This document shows, in pieces, positions 25,897 through 35,517 of a stretch of DNA of 64,000 nt. Made by a program: the position numbers and the translations under genes. Origin of the DNA: Rhodospirillaceae bacterium (GTDB lineage: Bacteria > Pseudomonadota > Alphaproteobacteria > Rhodospirillales > JABJKH01). Each line of letters begins with the position of its first letter. Within the stretch, counting starts at the first letter, position 1. The DNA lies in the NCBI GenBank assembly GCA_018660465.1, contig JABJKH010000002.1, forward strand, positions 1-64,000, in the 5' to 3' direction. The notes below the pieces were generated by a model. The model worked only from the letters and a program-made list of their open reading frames with translations, was not told the origin of the DNA and made no database searches.

Positions 25897-26928
25897 ATGC
25901 TTTCACGAAAAATTCCCGTCACAGTTATCACCGGATTTCTAGGCGCCGGAAAGACCAGCCTGATCCGCCATCTTTTGGAAAATGCCGGGGGTCGACGCTT
26001 GGCATTGGTGATCAACGAATTCGGCGACATCGGCGTTGATGGCGAAATCCTAAGAGGCTGCGGTGATGAAACCTGCAGCGAGGATGACCTTGTCGAACTG
26101 ACCAACGGATGCCTGTGCTGCACCGTGGCGGATGAATTTTTGCCGACCCTGGAGATGTTATTGGACCGACCCGAACCCGTTGACCACATCGTCATTGAAA
26201 CGTCAGGACTCGCGCTACCCAAGCCTTTACTAAAAGCCTTTCAATGGCCGGAAGTAAAATCTCGTACCACAGTCGACGGGGTGATCGCGGTCATTGATGG
26301 GCCTGCTGTATCCGACGGATTGTTCGCAACCGATCCTCTGGAACTTGCCCGATTGCGAGAAGAAGACCCTTCGCTTGATCATGACAGCCCGCTCGAAGAG
26401 CTCTATGAAGATCAACTCAACAGCGCCGATTTGGTGATCGTCAGCAAACAAGACCTAATGGATGAAAATGTTCAAAGCGATGTTCACGCGCAAGTCTCCG
26501 CTAAGATTCGCGACGCGGTTCAGGTATTAGCCGCCAGCCACGGCAAACTCGACCCAGATGTTATATTAGGTGTGGGTGCGGCGGTAGAAGATGATTTGGA
26601 CAATCGCAAATCCCACCATGATGATGAGGAAGATCACGAACACGATGACTTCGAAAGTTTCATTGTGGAATTGGATGCGGTTGCCGAGCCTGAAACTTTA
26701 GCCGAACGAATTGAAAAAGTCCTCAGCCTCGAAGGTGTGCTCCGGGTTAAAGGATTCGCAGACGTCACCGGCAAGCCTGCGCGCCTGATCGTCCAAGGTG
26801 TGGGCCGACGACTAAATCATTATTACGACCGCTTGTGGAATGCCAATGAGGACCGTCGGACTCAACTTGTCGTGATCGGGCTCGCAGGTCTTGATCGCAC
26901 GACAATCGAAGCGGCCTTAAAAATTTAA
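25897..26928 (+). CDS. cobW: CobW-family GTP-dependent metallochaperone
   Basis: A 343-aa G3E GTPase. VTGFLGAGKTSLIRHLL is the P-loop, NEFGDIGVDGE is the switch region, and NGCLCCTV is the CxCC metal site of the COG0523 group. A His/Asp-rich loop (HHDDEEDHEHDDFE, near residue 242) and a C-terminal CobW_C domain follow. CobW is thought to deliver Co(II) to the corrin pathway; its position directly before cobN (no gap) supports that. The metal specificity is inferred from context. Confidence 0.94.
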   Translation: MLSRKIPVTVITGFLGAGKTSLIRHLLENAGGRRLALVINEFGDIGVDGEILRGCGDETCSEDDLVELTNGCLCCTVADEFLPTLEMLLDRPEPVDHIVIETSGLALPKPLLKAFQWPEVKSRTTVDGVIAVIDGPAVSDGLFATDPLELARLREEDPSLDHDSPLEELYEDQLNSADLVIVSKQDLMDENVQSDVHAQVSAKIRDAVQVLAASHGKLDPDVILGVGAAVEDDLDNRKSHHDDEEDHEHDDFESFIVELDAVAEPETLAERIEKVLSLEGVLRVKGFADVTGKPARLIVQGVGRRLNHYYDRLWNANEDRRTQLVVIGLAGLDRTTIEAALKI

Positions 26929-29900
26929 ATGCACCTGCTTGTCACCCAACCCGGCGATATCGCAGATGGCGAAGAGGCCGTTGACCTTGGTCAGTCTCCC
27001 GGTGAAATTGTGGTCCTATCTGCGGCTGCTAGCGACCTTTCTCTGCTGGCCAACGTGCGTCAAAGTTTGGGCGAAGGTTTTCCAACCCTCCGGCTCGCCA
27101 ATCTATTACAACTCAGCCACAACATGTCGGTTGATGTCTACATGGAAGACACTTTAGCGCACGCCAAGTTAGTTGTGATTCGATTGTTAGGAGGAATTGG
27201 TTATTGGACGTATGGGATTGAACAGGTGCAGGCATTGGCCCGCGAAAAAGGGTTCTTACTTGCCGTTGTTCCCGGAGATGATAACCCTGACCCCGAATTA
27301 GATCGGGCTTCCAACCTACCGACAGATGCCTGCCATAGGCTGTGGCAATATGGCGTTCAGGGTGGACCGGATAATGCCGAACAGTTTTTGCGCTATGCAG
27401 CGTCGCTGTTAAACGAAGACGACGATTGGCTGGAACCAAAGCCTTTGATTCGAGCTGGCGTTTATTGGCCTAACGTCGCTGAACCCAACCTGAAGGACAT
27501 TCGTAATCATTGGATATCTAACGCCCCCGTAACGGCGATTGTTTTTTATCGCGCGCTCCTGCAAGCCGGAAATCTAAAACCCATTGATGCCATGATTGAG
27601 GCATTGCGTGCGGAAGGTCTCAATCCTTTGCCGATTTTCACAGCCAGCCTAAAAGAACCGGTTGCGGCAAAAATTGTTGAGACGATTTTGTGTGAGGCAC
27701 CCCCTGACGTGATTCTAAACTGTACCGGGTTTGCCGTCTCCACCCCTGGCGATAATATTATGGTGACACCATACACATCATCAGATTGTTCCGTCTTGCA
27801 AGTGGTCTTGGCAGGCGGCAACCAAGAAAATTGGGCTGACGGTACACGCGGGTTGTCGCCAACAGACCTAGCCATGAACGTTGCCCTACCCGAAGTCGAT
27901 GGACGCATTCTGTCACGCGCAGTTTCATTTAAGGCCCCCGGCAGATTTGATGCTGCAACCGAAACCACCATCGTTGAATACGAACCGATTCCTGATCGCA
28001 TCAACTTTGTCGCGGCCTTGGCGTGCGCTTGGGCCAGACTTAAAAATACCGAAGCATCTGATCGGCGCGTCGCGATCATTCTCGCCAACTACCCCAATAA
28101 GGATGGTCGGTTGGGCAATGGCGTTGGCTTGGATACGCCAGCTGGTGTGGCGACCACGCTTCATAGGCTAAAGGCCGAGGGTTATAATCTAGGCTCCCAA
28201 TATCCCAGCACAGGCGAAGACTTAATCAAAATTCTCCTGGCAGGACCTACCAATGCTCCCGGTATTAGACAGGGTGAAGAATATTTTTCTATATCCGACT
28301 ACGCCAGATATTTTAACGCCCTGCCCGACACCATCCAAAAACAAATGACTGAACGTTGGGGTGACCCAGAAGACGATCCCTTTGTCACTAACAATAAATT
28401 TATCCTGCCCGTTCACCGCTTCGACAACATCATTATCGGGGTGCAACCCGCACGCGGCTATAACATCGACCCGACTGAAACGTATCACGACCCTGACCTC
28501 GTCCCACCGCATGGGTACTTGGCATTTTATGCTTGGGTCAGAAATACGCTGGATGCTCACGCCATCATTCACTTCGGTAAACACGGTAATTTGGAATGGC
28601 TGCCGGGTAAGGCTGTCGCCCTATCAAAATATTGTTTCCCGGAAGTGGCACTTGGTCCAGTGCCTCACCTCTACCCCTTTATTGTGAATGATCCCGGCGA
28701 GGGCACCCAGGCCAAGCGCCGATCCCAAGCCGTGATTATTGATCACCTGACGCCGCCGATGACCCGGGCGGAAAGCTATGGCCCGTTGCGTGATTTGGAA
28801 CAATTGGTGGATGAATATTATCAAGCAGCCGGTATGGACCCTCGCCGACTAAAAGTCTTGGGCAAAGAGATTTTGGACCTAAGTGCCGACATCGGCCTCG
28901 ACAAAGACGTCGGCATTATCTCCACTGATGACGAGGGGGCCGCGCTGGGAAAACTAGATAATTATTTATGTGAGCTCAAAGAATTACAAATTCGCGATGG
29001 CCTGCATATTTTTGGAAAAGCGCCTGAGGGTCGTTTAGCGACGGACCTCTTGGTAGCGTTGGCGCGGCTGCCTCGGGGTGATGGCAAGTCAGAAAACGCG
29101 TCGATCATTCGTGCCCTTTGTGAAGATCTAGGCCTCAGTGGATTTGATCCCCTGGACTGTGTGATGGGCGATCTTTGGGAAGGCCCTACCCCCGATGTCC
29201 TAATGTCTCAGTCTGATGACCCATGGCGAACTTTTGGGGACATGATTGAACGGCTGGAAATTTTGGCTCAGGCTCTGGTTGCAGGTGAAGCACAGCTTGC
29301 ACCCGAATGGGTCGCGACAAAGCGCGTCCTAAAATTTATCGAGAGCATACTTCGTCCGACCTTAGAATCCTGCGGAGAGAACGAGTTGAAGGGATTGATG
29401 ACGGGACTAGAAGGAAGGTTCGTTGTTCCTGGTCCCAGCGGTGCGCCAACTCGGGGCCGACCCGATGTCCTGCCTACGGGTCGAAATTTTTATTCCATCG
29501 ACAATCGCGCCGTGCCGACATTGGCGGCATGGAAGTTGGGCTGGAAATCTGCGTCCCTGTTGATTGAGCATCACTTCCAAGAATACGGCGACTTCCCCCG
29601 GCGGCTTGCCCTCAGCGCCTGGGGAACATCGAACATGCGGACCGGCGGTGATGATATTGCACAAGCCTTGGCGCTGATGGGAGTGCAGCCCGTTTGGGAC
29701 AAAAATGCCCATCGGGTTACCGGGTTTGAAGTCATGCCGCTGGATGTTTTGGGGCGGCCACGGGTTGATGTGGTCTTCCGCGTTTCTGGTTTTTTCCGCG
29801 ATGCCTTTCCGGCTCAAGTCAACCTATTGGATTCTGCCGTTCGTGCCGTTGCGGCCTTGGACGAACCTGCCGACTTAAACCCCCTCGCGGCCCAAGTGCA

Positions 29901-30681
29901 GACCGATGCCAATACATTTGGCCGCGATGGAATGAACAAAGATGAAGCTCTGCGTCGCGCGGCCTTCAGAGTGTTCGGGTCTAAACCCGGTGCATACGGT
30001 GCAGGCCTACAAGCCCTGATTGATGAGAGATGTTGGGAGACGGATGAAGATTTAGCCGACGCCTATTTGGCCTGGGGCGGTTACGCCTATGGGGATGGTG
30101 CCGACGGCGATGCGGCTGAAGACTTATTTAAGGCCCGGTTAGCTGGCGTGGAAGTCGTGGTTCAAAATCAAGACAACCGCGAACACGATATATTGGACAG
30201 TGATGATTATTACCAGTTCGAGGGCGGCATTACCGCAGCCGTCCGGCATTTATCAGGCGCCCAACCTACCCTCTATCACAACGACCATTCACGCCCCGAA
30301 AGCCCGCGCATCCGGACCCTGGCTGATGAAATTGGTCGGGTGGTTCGGGCCCGCGCCGCCAACCCAAAATGGATTGATGGCGTCATGCGCCATGGCTACA
30401 AGGGCGCGTTTGAAATGGCGGCGACGGTGGATTATTTGTTTGCCTTCGCCGCGACAGCAAGGGTGGTTGAAGATCATCACTTCGATCAGGTTTTTGATGC
30501 TTACTTAGGGAACAATGACGTGCGGGAATTTATAAGGCAGCATAATCCCGCAGCGCTTAAGGAAATGGCAGAACGGTTCGATGAAGCCGTGCGACGGGAC
30601 CTCTGGCGGCCACGATCCAATTCAGCCCATAATCTTTTGAACAGCCTTTTAGAAAGCCCAACAGAAGGAGCGACACCGTGA
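26929..30681 (+). CDS. cobN: Cobaltochelatase large subunit CobN
   Basis: A 1250-aa chelatase subunit of the CobN/BchH family, full length for the group. Family segments include IHFGKHGNLEWLPGKAVALS near residue 545, RKV-free core motifs such as PRVDVVFRVSGFFRDAFP near residue 947, and GPSGAPTRGRPDVLPTGRNFYS near residue 838. Classic CobN inserts cobalt into hydrogenobyrinic acid diamide together with the AAA+ partners CobS and CobT. Neither partner lies in this window, and the neighbouring ring genes are of the cobalt-early type. It may use a BchI/BchD-like ATPase or have another role. It begins directly at the cobW stop. Confidence 0.93.
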   Translation: MHLLVTQPGDIADGEEAVDLGQSPGEIVVLSAAASDLSLLANVRQSLGEGFPTLRLANLLQLSHNMSVDVYMEDTLAHAKLVVIRLLGGIGYWTYGIEQVQALAREKGFLLAVVPGDDNPDPELDRASNLPTDACHRLWQYGVQGGPDNAEQFLRYAASLLNEDDDWLEPKPLIRAGVYWPNVAEPNLKDIRNHWISNAPVTAIVFYRALLQAGNLKPIDAMIEALRAEGLNPLPIFTASLKEPVAAKIVETILCEAPPDVILNCTGFAVSTPGDNIMVTPYTSSDCSVLQVVLAGGNQENWADGTRGLSPTDLAMNVALPEVDGRILSRAVSFKAPGRFDAATETTIVEYEPIPDRINFVAALACAWARLKNTEASDRRVAIILANYPNKDGRLGNGVGLDTPAGVATTLHRLKAEGYNLGSQYPSTGEDLIKILLAGPTNAPGIRQGEEYFSISDYARYFNALPDTIQKQMTERWGDPEDDPFVTNNKFILPVHRFDNIIIGVQPARGYNIDPTETYHDPDLVPPHGYLAFYAWVRNTLDAHAIIHFGKHGNLEWLPGKAVALSKYCFPEVALGPVPHLYPFIVNDPGEGTQAKRRSQAVIIDHLTPPMTRAESYGPLRDLEQLVDEYYQAAGMDPRRLKVLGKEILDLSADIGLDKDVGIISTDDEGAALGKLDNYLCELKELQIRDGLHIFGKAPEGRLATDLLVALARLPRGDGKSENASIIRALCEDLGLSGFDPLDCVMGDLWEGPTPDVLMSQSDDPWRTFGDMIERLEILAQALVAGEAQLAPEWVATKRVLKFIESILRPTLESCGENELKGLMTGLEGRFVVPGPSGAPTRGRPDVLPTGRNFYSIDNRAVPTLAAWKLGWKSASLLIEHHFQEYGDFPRRLALSAWGTSNMRTGGDDIAQALALMGVQPVWDKNAHRVTGFEVMPLDVLGRPRVDVVFRVSGFFRDAFPAQVNLLDSAVRAVAALDEPADLNPLAAQVQTDANTFGRDGMNKDEALRRAAFRVFGSKPGAYGAGLQALIDERCWETDEDLADAYLAWGGYAYGDGADGDAAEDLFKARLAGVEVVVQNQDNREHDILDSDDYYQFEGGITAAVRHLSGAQPTLYHNDHSRPESPRIRTLADEIGRVVRARAANPKWIDGVMRHGYKGAFEMAATVDYLFAFAATARVVEDHHFDQVFDAYLGNNDVREFIRQHNPAALKEMAERFDEAVRRDLWRPRSNSAHNLLNSLLESPTEGATP

Positions 30682-31298
30682 CCGATGACTTATCGGAAGA
30701 AGAACTCAACGCCCGCGCCAACGAAAAGCGCCGCAAACACAAACAGGCGAAAGATCGTATCTTGGCAAAAAAAACCAAGGAAGGCAGCCTGCTAATGGTT
30801 CACACCGGCAAAGGAAAAGGCAAGACCACCGCTGCCATGGGCTTAGCCATGCGCTGCATCGGTCACGGTATGAAGGTCGGCATCGTGCAGTTCGTGAAAG
30901 GCAAATGGGAGACGGGTGAACGGGCGGTGCTTGATAAGTTTCCGGACCTTGTCACGATCACGGCCATGGGCGAAGGCTTTACCTGGGAGACCCAAGACCG
31001 CGCCCGCGATATCGCCGCCGCCACCGCTGCGTGGGACCGGGCACAACAAATGATCAATGACCCTGACTACGGCCTCGTCGTATTGGATGAGATTAACATC
31101 GTGCTTCGAAACGACTATCTGGACATTAAAGATATCGTTGCGTTTTTGACATCAAGGCAACCCGGTGGGCATGTCATGTGCACGGGCCGAAATGCCAAAC
31201 CGGAATTAATCGAGGCCGCTGATCTGGTCACGGAGATGACAGAAATCAAGCATCACTTTCGTGCGGACTTTAAAGCTCAGACCGGGATTGAGTTTTAA
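30678..31298 (+). CDS. cobO: Cob(I)yrinic acid a,c-diamide adenosyltransferase
   Basis: CobO (CobA/BtuR type) attaches the 5'-deoxyadenosyl group from ATP to Co(I) corrinoids. The 206-aa protein has the P-loop HTGKGKGKTTAAMGLAMR near residue 38, the VQFVKGKW segment and VVLDEINIVLRNDYL near residue 134. The basic, charged N-terminus (NEKRRKHKQAKDR) is usual. Its ATG overlaps the cobN stop codon by 4 bases, so translation is coupled. Confidence 0.95.
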   Translation: MTDDLSEEELNARANEKRRKHKQAKDRILAKKTKEGSLLMVHTGKGKGKTTAAMGLAMRCIGHGMKVGIVQFVKGKWETGERAVLDKFPDLVTITAMGEGFTWETQDRARDIAAATAAWDRAQQMINDPDYGLVVLDEINIVLRNDYLDIKDIVAFLTSRQPGGHVMCTGRNAKPELIEAADLVTEMTEIKHHFRADFKAQTGIEF

Positions 31299-31301
31299 AG
31301 A

Positions 31302-32765
31302 ATGACGGCAAAGGCATTGATGTTTCAGGGTACGGGCTCTGATGTTGGCAAATCGCTGATGGTCGCAGGGCTCGCTCGAGCATTGGTTCGACGCGGTCTC
31401 AAAGTTTTACCGTTCAAACCACAAAACATGTCCAACAATGCAGCCGTGACAAAAGAGGGTGGTGAGATCGGACGCGCCCAAGCGTTGCAAGCGCAAGCCG
31501 CCAAAGTTGACGCAACCGTAGATATGAACCCGGTGCTGCTAAAACCGCAATCGGATGTTGGGGCGCAGGTTGTGGTGCGCGGTAAGGTGCGCGGCAATGC
31601 CAAGGCGCGGGACTATCAGAAATTAAAACCGGACCTTTTGCCCGAAGTCATGGAAAGTTTTGAACGTCTGAAAGAAGATGCGGACATTGTCTTGATCGAA
31701 GGGGCTGGCAGCGCGTCGGAAATTAATCTGCGGGACGGCGACATCGCCAACATGGGATTCGCCACTGCAGCAGATGTCCCTGTTGTCCTGGTCGCGGACA
31801 TTGATCGAGGCGGCGTAATCGGCAGCCTTGTCGGTACATGGCATGTTGTCACTGACGCAGAAAAAAAATTAATCGCGGGCTATATCATCAACAAATTTCG
31901 CGGCGACCAAAGCCTGTTTGATGATGGAATAAAAATTATTGAGGAACAGACAAGCTTAAGCTGTTTCGGAGTCGTCCCCTATTTACCCATCGTCGCTCAA
32001 CTGCCTGCAGAAGACAGCATGGCTTTGGAACAGACGCGTCCAGACGGCATCGATGGGACGGTCAAAATCACCGTGCCGCGCCTTGCCCACATTTCTAATT
32101 TTGACGATTTCGATCCGCTGATTGCCGAGCCTTCCGTCCAATTGGATTTTATTCCCCCAGGCCAGGCCCTGCCGGGGGACGCCGACTTGGTTATCCTGCC
32201 GGGTTCCAAAGCAACGATTGCGGACCTTACAGATTTCCAAGTTCACGGATGGGATTTGGATTTGAAAACCCACATTCGCAGAGGTGGTTCTGTCCTTGGC
32301 ATTTGCGGCGGCTATCAAATGCTGGGGACCCACTTGTTCGATCCAGAAGGAATTGAGGGGGCATCCAACGATGTTCCCGGCCTTGGGTACTTGGAACTTC
32401 AAACCATTTTAACCAGCGACAAAAGTCTTTCGGAAGTTAGCGGCACGGCGTTTGCCTCTCTTGGCAAAGTCCGCGGCTACGAAATGCATTCGGGTCAAAC
32501 GATGGGATCTGCGATTAACCAACCGTTTGCGACCCTAGAAGGTCACGCTGATGGCGCTGTTTCCGAAGATGGGAAAATCATGGGCTGTTATATCCACGGT
32601 CTGTTCGCCGAAGATGAATTCCGCAGCGCCTTTCTAAATCGATTGAGGCCAGGGAGCGGAAGTGGTCTGAACTACGAGGCAGAGGTTGAACGCGCCTTGG
32701 AATCTCTAGCGGACAGTTTGGAAAATGCACTTGATATAGACGCGCTCATAAAAGCAGCCCGCTAA
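31302..32765 (+). CDS. cobQ: Cobyric acid synthase
   Basis: CobQ amidates the b, d, e and g side chains of adenosylcobyrinic acid diamide, with glutamine as the nitrogen source. The 487-aa protein has an N-terminal dethiobiotin-synthetase-like ATPase domain (MFQGTGSDVGKS; later KPQNMSNNAAVT) and a C-terminal glutaminase domain with the nucleophile in ILGICGGYQMLG near residue 334. The C-terminal HG motif of the triad is in CYIHGLFAEDEF. It follows cobO by three bases. Its 3' end overlaps convergent cobD by 20 bases. Confidence 0.95.
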   Translation: MTAKALMFQGTGSDVGKSLMVAGLARALVRRGLKVLPFKPQNMSNNAAVTKEGGEIGRAQALQAQAAKVDATVDMNPVLLKPQSDVGAQVVVRGKVRGNAKARDYQKLKPDLLPEVMESFERLKEDADIVLIEGAGSASEINLRDGDIANMGFATAADVPVVLVADIDRGGVIGSLVGTWHVVTDAEKKLIAGYIINKFRGDQSLFDDGIKIIEEQTSLSCFGVVPYLPIVAQLPAEDSMALEQTRPDGIDGTVKITVPRLAHISNFDDFDPLIAEPSVQLDFIPPGQALPGDADLVILPGSKATIADLTDFQVHGWDLDLKTHIRRGGSVLGICGGYQMLGTHLFDPEGIEGASNDVPGLGYLELQTILTSDKSLSEVSGTAFASLGKVRGYEMHSGQTMGSAINQPFATLEGHADGAVSEDGKIMGCYIHGLFAEDEFRSAFLNRLRPGSGSGLNYEAEVERALESLADSLENALDIDALIKAAR

Positions 32766-33717
32766 GCGCGCCACAATCCAGCGCCAAAATAGCTAGTGCG
32801 ACCCAATAGACCCGAAGCGCTTGTCCAATGTCATCAGGCGTTGCCTCTTCCCGACCGTCCCCCATCCATGCATCCTCAATCATTTCATCACCGTACTGGC
32901 GGGGACCCGCAAGACGCACCCCCAAAACCCCCGCCATGGCGGCCTCTGGATACCCGGCATTTGGCGAACGATGATGGCGTGCATCCCGAATGATGGTGCG
33001 AATTCCGCCCGTAGCACTCAGTCCTCGGCTAAGTGCAGCGCCTGCAACGATCAGAAATCCGCTTATCCGCGCCGGAATTAAATTTAATAGATCATCCAGG
33101 CGCGCAGCCGCCCAGCCAAAATCACGGTGTTTTTCCGTTTTATGACCGATCATGCTGTCTGCAGTATTAATCGCCTTGTAGACGAGGATGCCGGGCAACC
33201 CGAACAGCAAAGCCCAGAATACAGGCGCCACCACACCATCAGAAAAATTCTCAGCCAAGGACTCGATCGCAGCGCGGACCACGCCGGCCTCATCAAGTGC
33301 CTCCGTATCACGCCCGACGATGGCAGAAACGGCGACGCGGCCTTCTTCCAAGTCTTCGTTCACCAGAGCATAGCGAACAGCCGCAACATGATCCGCCAAG
33401 CTTTTTCCGGCTAAAAACATTGAGATCACGAATGCTTCTGCGACCCAGCCCCAATAATGCTCGGCCAAGGCACCAGAAATTAGAATCCCAATTATGGCCA
33501 TGCCTGAGCAAAGGCTGATCACCAAAAGAATACCTAACATCTTTTTCAAACGTGATTTGATCTCGTCCCGGTTTAGAACTTCATCCATCGCCCCGATGAT
33601 CCGCCCAATCAAAACCACAGGATGGGGAACGAGGGCATAAAGGCGCTTTGGATCACCAATCGCCACGTCCAAAAGCAGGGCGAGAGTAACGACAGCAAAG
33701 ATTTCCAGCGGCAACAT
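32746..33717 (-). CDS. cobD: Adenosylcobinamide-phosphate synthase
   Basis: CobD (CbiB) joins the aminopropanol linker to cobyric acid in the membrane. The 323-aa protein is hydrophobic at the N-terminus (MLPLEIFAVVTLALLLDVAIGDP). It shows LVPHPVVLIGRIIG, DTEALDEAGVVRAAIESLAENFSDGVVAP near residue 135 and IRTIIRDARHHRSPNAGYPEAAMAG near residue 235, all family marks. I start at ATG 33717; the open frame extends further upstream but without homology. It lies alone on the minus strand between cobQ and cbiX. Confidence 0.93.
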   Translation of the reverse strand: MLPLEIFAVVTLALLLDVAIGDPKRLYALVPHPVVLIGRIIGAMDEVLNRDEIKSRLKKMLGILLVISLCSGMAIIGILISGALAEHYWGWVAEAFVISMFLAGKSLADHVAAVRYALVNEDLEEGRVAVSAIVGRDTEALDEAGVVRAAIESLAENFSDGVVAPVFWALLFGLPGILVYKAINTADSMIGHKTEKHRDFGWAAARLDDLLNLIPARISGFLIVAGAALSRGLSATGGIRTIIRDARHHRSPNAGYPEAAMAGVLGVRLAGPRQYGDEMIEDAWMGDGREEATPDDIGQALRVYWVALAILALDCGALSGLLL

Positions 33718-33848
33718 CGTTCTTATATGTCTTAGACCGGCAGAAAGGTAAAGGGAGCCTCTGAATTCACCGCTTTTGCTTTCATGACCCGCGCAGAAGA
33801 GGTAAGTTCCGGGGCCGGTAATTGAGGGCAAATTTTTAGGGAAAAAAC

Positions 33849-34865
33849 ATGGCGAAGTTGGGAATTATGGTCTGCGGACACGGCAGCCGCAACGTTGAGG
33901 CAACCGATGAATTTGCCCGGCTTGTTGAGGGTATAAAGAAACGTTTTCCGCAACATCCGGTGGATTACGGATTCTTAGAATTTGCCACGCCGATTCTCCA
34001 CGATGGCCTGGAAAACCTACGCGCCCAAGGCGTGGACCACATCATCGCCGTGCCCGGCATGCTGCTGGCTGCCGGTCATGTGAAGAATGATTTACCCTCA
34101 GTGGTCAATGAATACGCCGCCGAACATCCTGAGATCAAAATTGAATTTGGCCGCGATTTGGGCGTAGACACCAGGCTTCTGGTCGCCGCCCGCCAGCGTA
34201 TCGAACAAGCCTTGGAAAAGGCCAGCGATGACGTTTCCCGGGAAGAAACATTATTAATGGTGGTCGGGCGTGGCACGTCTGATCCAGATGCCAATTCCAA
34301 TGTCTGTAAAATCGCCCGCATGTTGTGGGAGGGTATGGGATTCGGTTGGGGCGAAGTTTGTTATTCTGGCGTGACTTTCCCCTTAGTAGCTCCTGGCTTG
34401 GAACACGCCGCCAAGCTTGGCTACAAACGCATCATCGTTTTTCCCTATTTTTTATTCACTGGCATTTTGGTCAAACGTATTTATTCCATCACCGATGAAA
34501 TTACCGATCGCTACCCAGACATTGAATTCCTAAAAGCAGGATACTTAAATGACGACGAATTGGTGATCGACACCTTCGCCGATCGCATCGAAGGCGTGTT
34601 GGAAGGCGATACCAACATGAACTGTCAGCTCTGCAAATATCGTGACCAAGTGATCGGTTTCGAAGCCCAAGTCGGAGAAGCGCAGGCGGGTCATCATCAT
34701 CACGTCCAGGGTATTGGCACGGAAGCTGATCAGCCACACGAGCACGATCATGATCACCAACACGACCATGATCACGGGCATGACCATGGGCACCACCATA
34801 CGCCGCACCCATTTGCCGATCACCCACACGGGCCGGCCAAACGTAATCCGGAAGCCGTCGATTAA
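33849..34865 (+). CDS. cbiX: Sirohydrochlorin cobaltochelatase with His-rich C-terminus
   Basis: CbiX inserts Co(II) into sirohydrochlorin, the first committed step of the cobalt-early pathway. The 338-aa protein is the two-domain (long) form: VCGHGSRN near residue 8 and PGMLLAAGHVKNDLP near residue 69 in the first half, GRGTSDPDANSN and FPYFLFTGILVKRI in the second. A Cys motif MNCQLCKYRDQ near residue 257 matches the Fe-S site of long CbiX proteins. The last 60 residues are extremely rich in His and Asp (repeated HDHDH/HDHGH), probably a cobalt store or delivery tail. It leads the ring-modification genes. Confidence 0.94.
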   Translation: MAKLGIMVCGHGSRNVEATDEFARLVEGIKKRFPQHPVDYGFLEFATPILHDGLENLRAQGVDHIIAVPGMLLAAGHVKNDLPSVVNEYAAEHPEIKIEFGRDLGVDTRLLVAARQRIEQALEKASDDVSREETLLMVVGRGTSDPDANSNVCKIARMLWEGMGFGWGEVCYSGVTFPLVAPGLEHAAKLGYKRIIVFPYFLFTGILVKRIYSITDEITDRYPDIEFLKAGYLNDDELVIDTFADRIEGVLEGDTNMNCQLCKYRDQVIGFEAQVGEAQAGHHHHVQGIGTEADQPHEHDHDHQHDHDHGHDHGHHHTPHPFADHPHGPAKRNPEAVD

Positions 34866-34887
34866 GGCTAACGCTCGGGGATAAAAA

Positions 34888-35517
34888 TTGGAATACCTTC
34901 GCGATCCAGCGGAAATTTATCGGGCATCGTTTGCCGCCATTCGTGCGGAATCGGATTTAAGCTCTGTGCCGACGGAACTACATGACGTGGCGCTTCGTAT
35001 CGTCCACTCTTGCGCTGATCCCGATATCATAAAAGACCTGAGGTGGCGGGGCGATGTCGTGGGCGCAGCGCGGGATGCCTTAAACTCAGGCGCACCTATT
35101 TTGGTTGATTCGCGAATGACCGAGACTGGAATTATCAAATCTCGCCTGCCGCGGGACAATCCTGTCATCTGCACCTTAAACGAACCGGGCGTACCCAACT
35201 TGGCAGAAAAAATCGGCAACACCCGATCCGCGGCTGCGATTGAACTTTGGCCGCCTAATTTGAAAGGGGCCGTGGTCGCCATTGGCAATGCACCGACCGC
35301 TTTGTTTCATTTGATGGAATTGTTAGATGATCCGGCGACTCCCGCCCCTGCCGCTATTTTTGCATTCCCCGTCGGTTTTATCGGCGCTGCTGAATCTAAA
35401 GACGCCTTAGTTTCGTTCAAACCTGATACCCCTTACGTAACGCTTCAAGGAAGACGGGGTGGCAGCGCTTTCGCCGCAGCGGCGGTCAATGCGGTGGCTG
35501 GAGGATTGGAATCATGA
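34888..35517 (+). CDS. cobH: Precorrin-8X (cobalt-precorrin-8) methylmutase
   Basis: CobH/CbiC shifts the C-11 methyl group to C-12 to give (cobalt-)hydrogenobyrinate. The 209-aa protein matches the family from its first residues (MEYLRDPAEIYRASFAAIRAE) and has VDSRMTETGI near residue 71, with GNAPTALFHLMELL near residue 132. The start codon must be TTG 34888: a stop codon lies two codons upstream and no other start would keep the family N-terminus. GGGG lies about seven bases before it. It overlaps cobL by 4 bases. Confidence 0.95.
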   Translation: MEYLRDPAEIYRASFAAIRAESDLSSVPTELHDVALRIVHSCADPDIIKDLRWRGDVVGAARDALNSGAPILVDSRMTETGIIKSRLPRDNPVICTLNEPGVPNLAEKIGNTRSAAAIELWPPNLKGAVVAIGNAPTALFHLMELLDDPATPAPAAIFAFPVGFIGAAESKDALVSFKPDTPYVTLQGRRGGSAFAAAAVNAVAGGLES

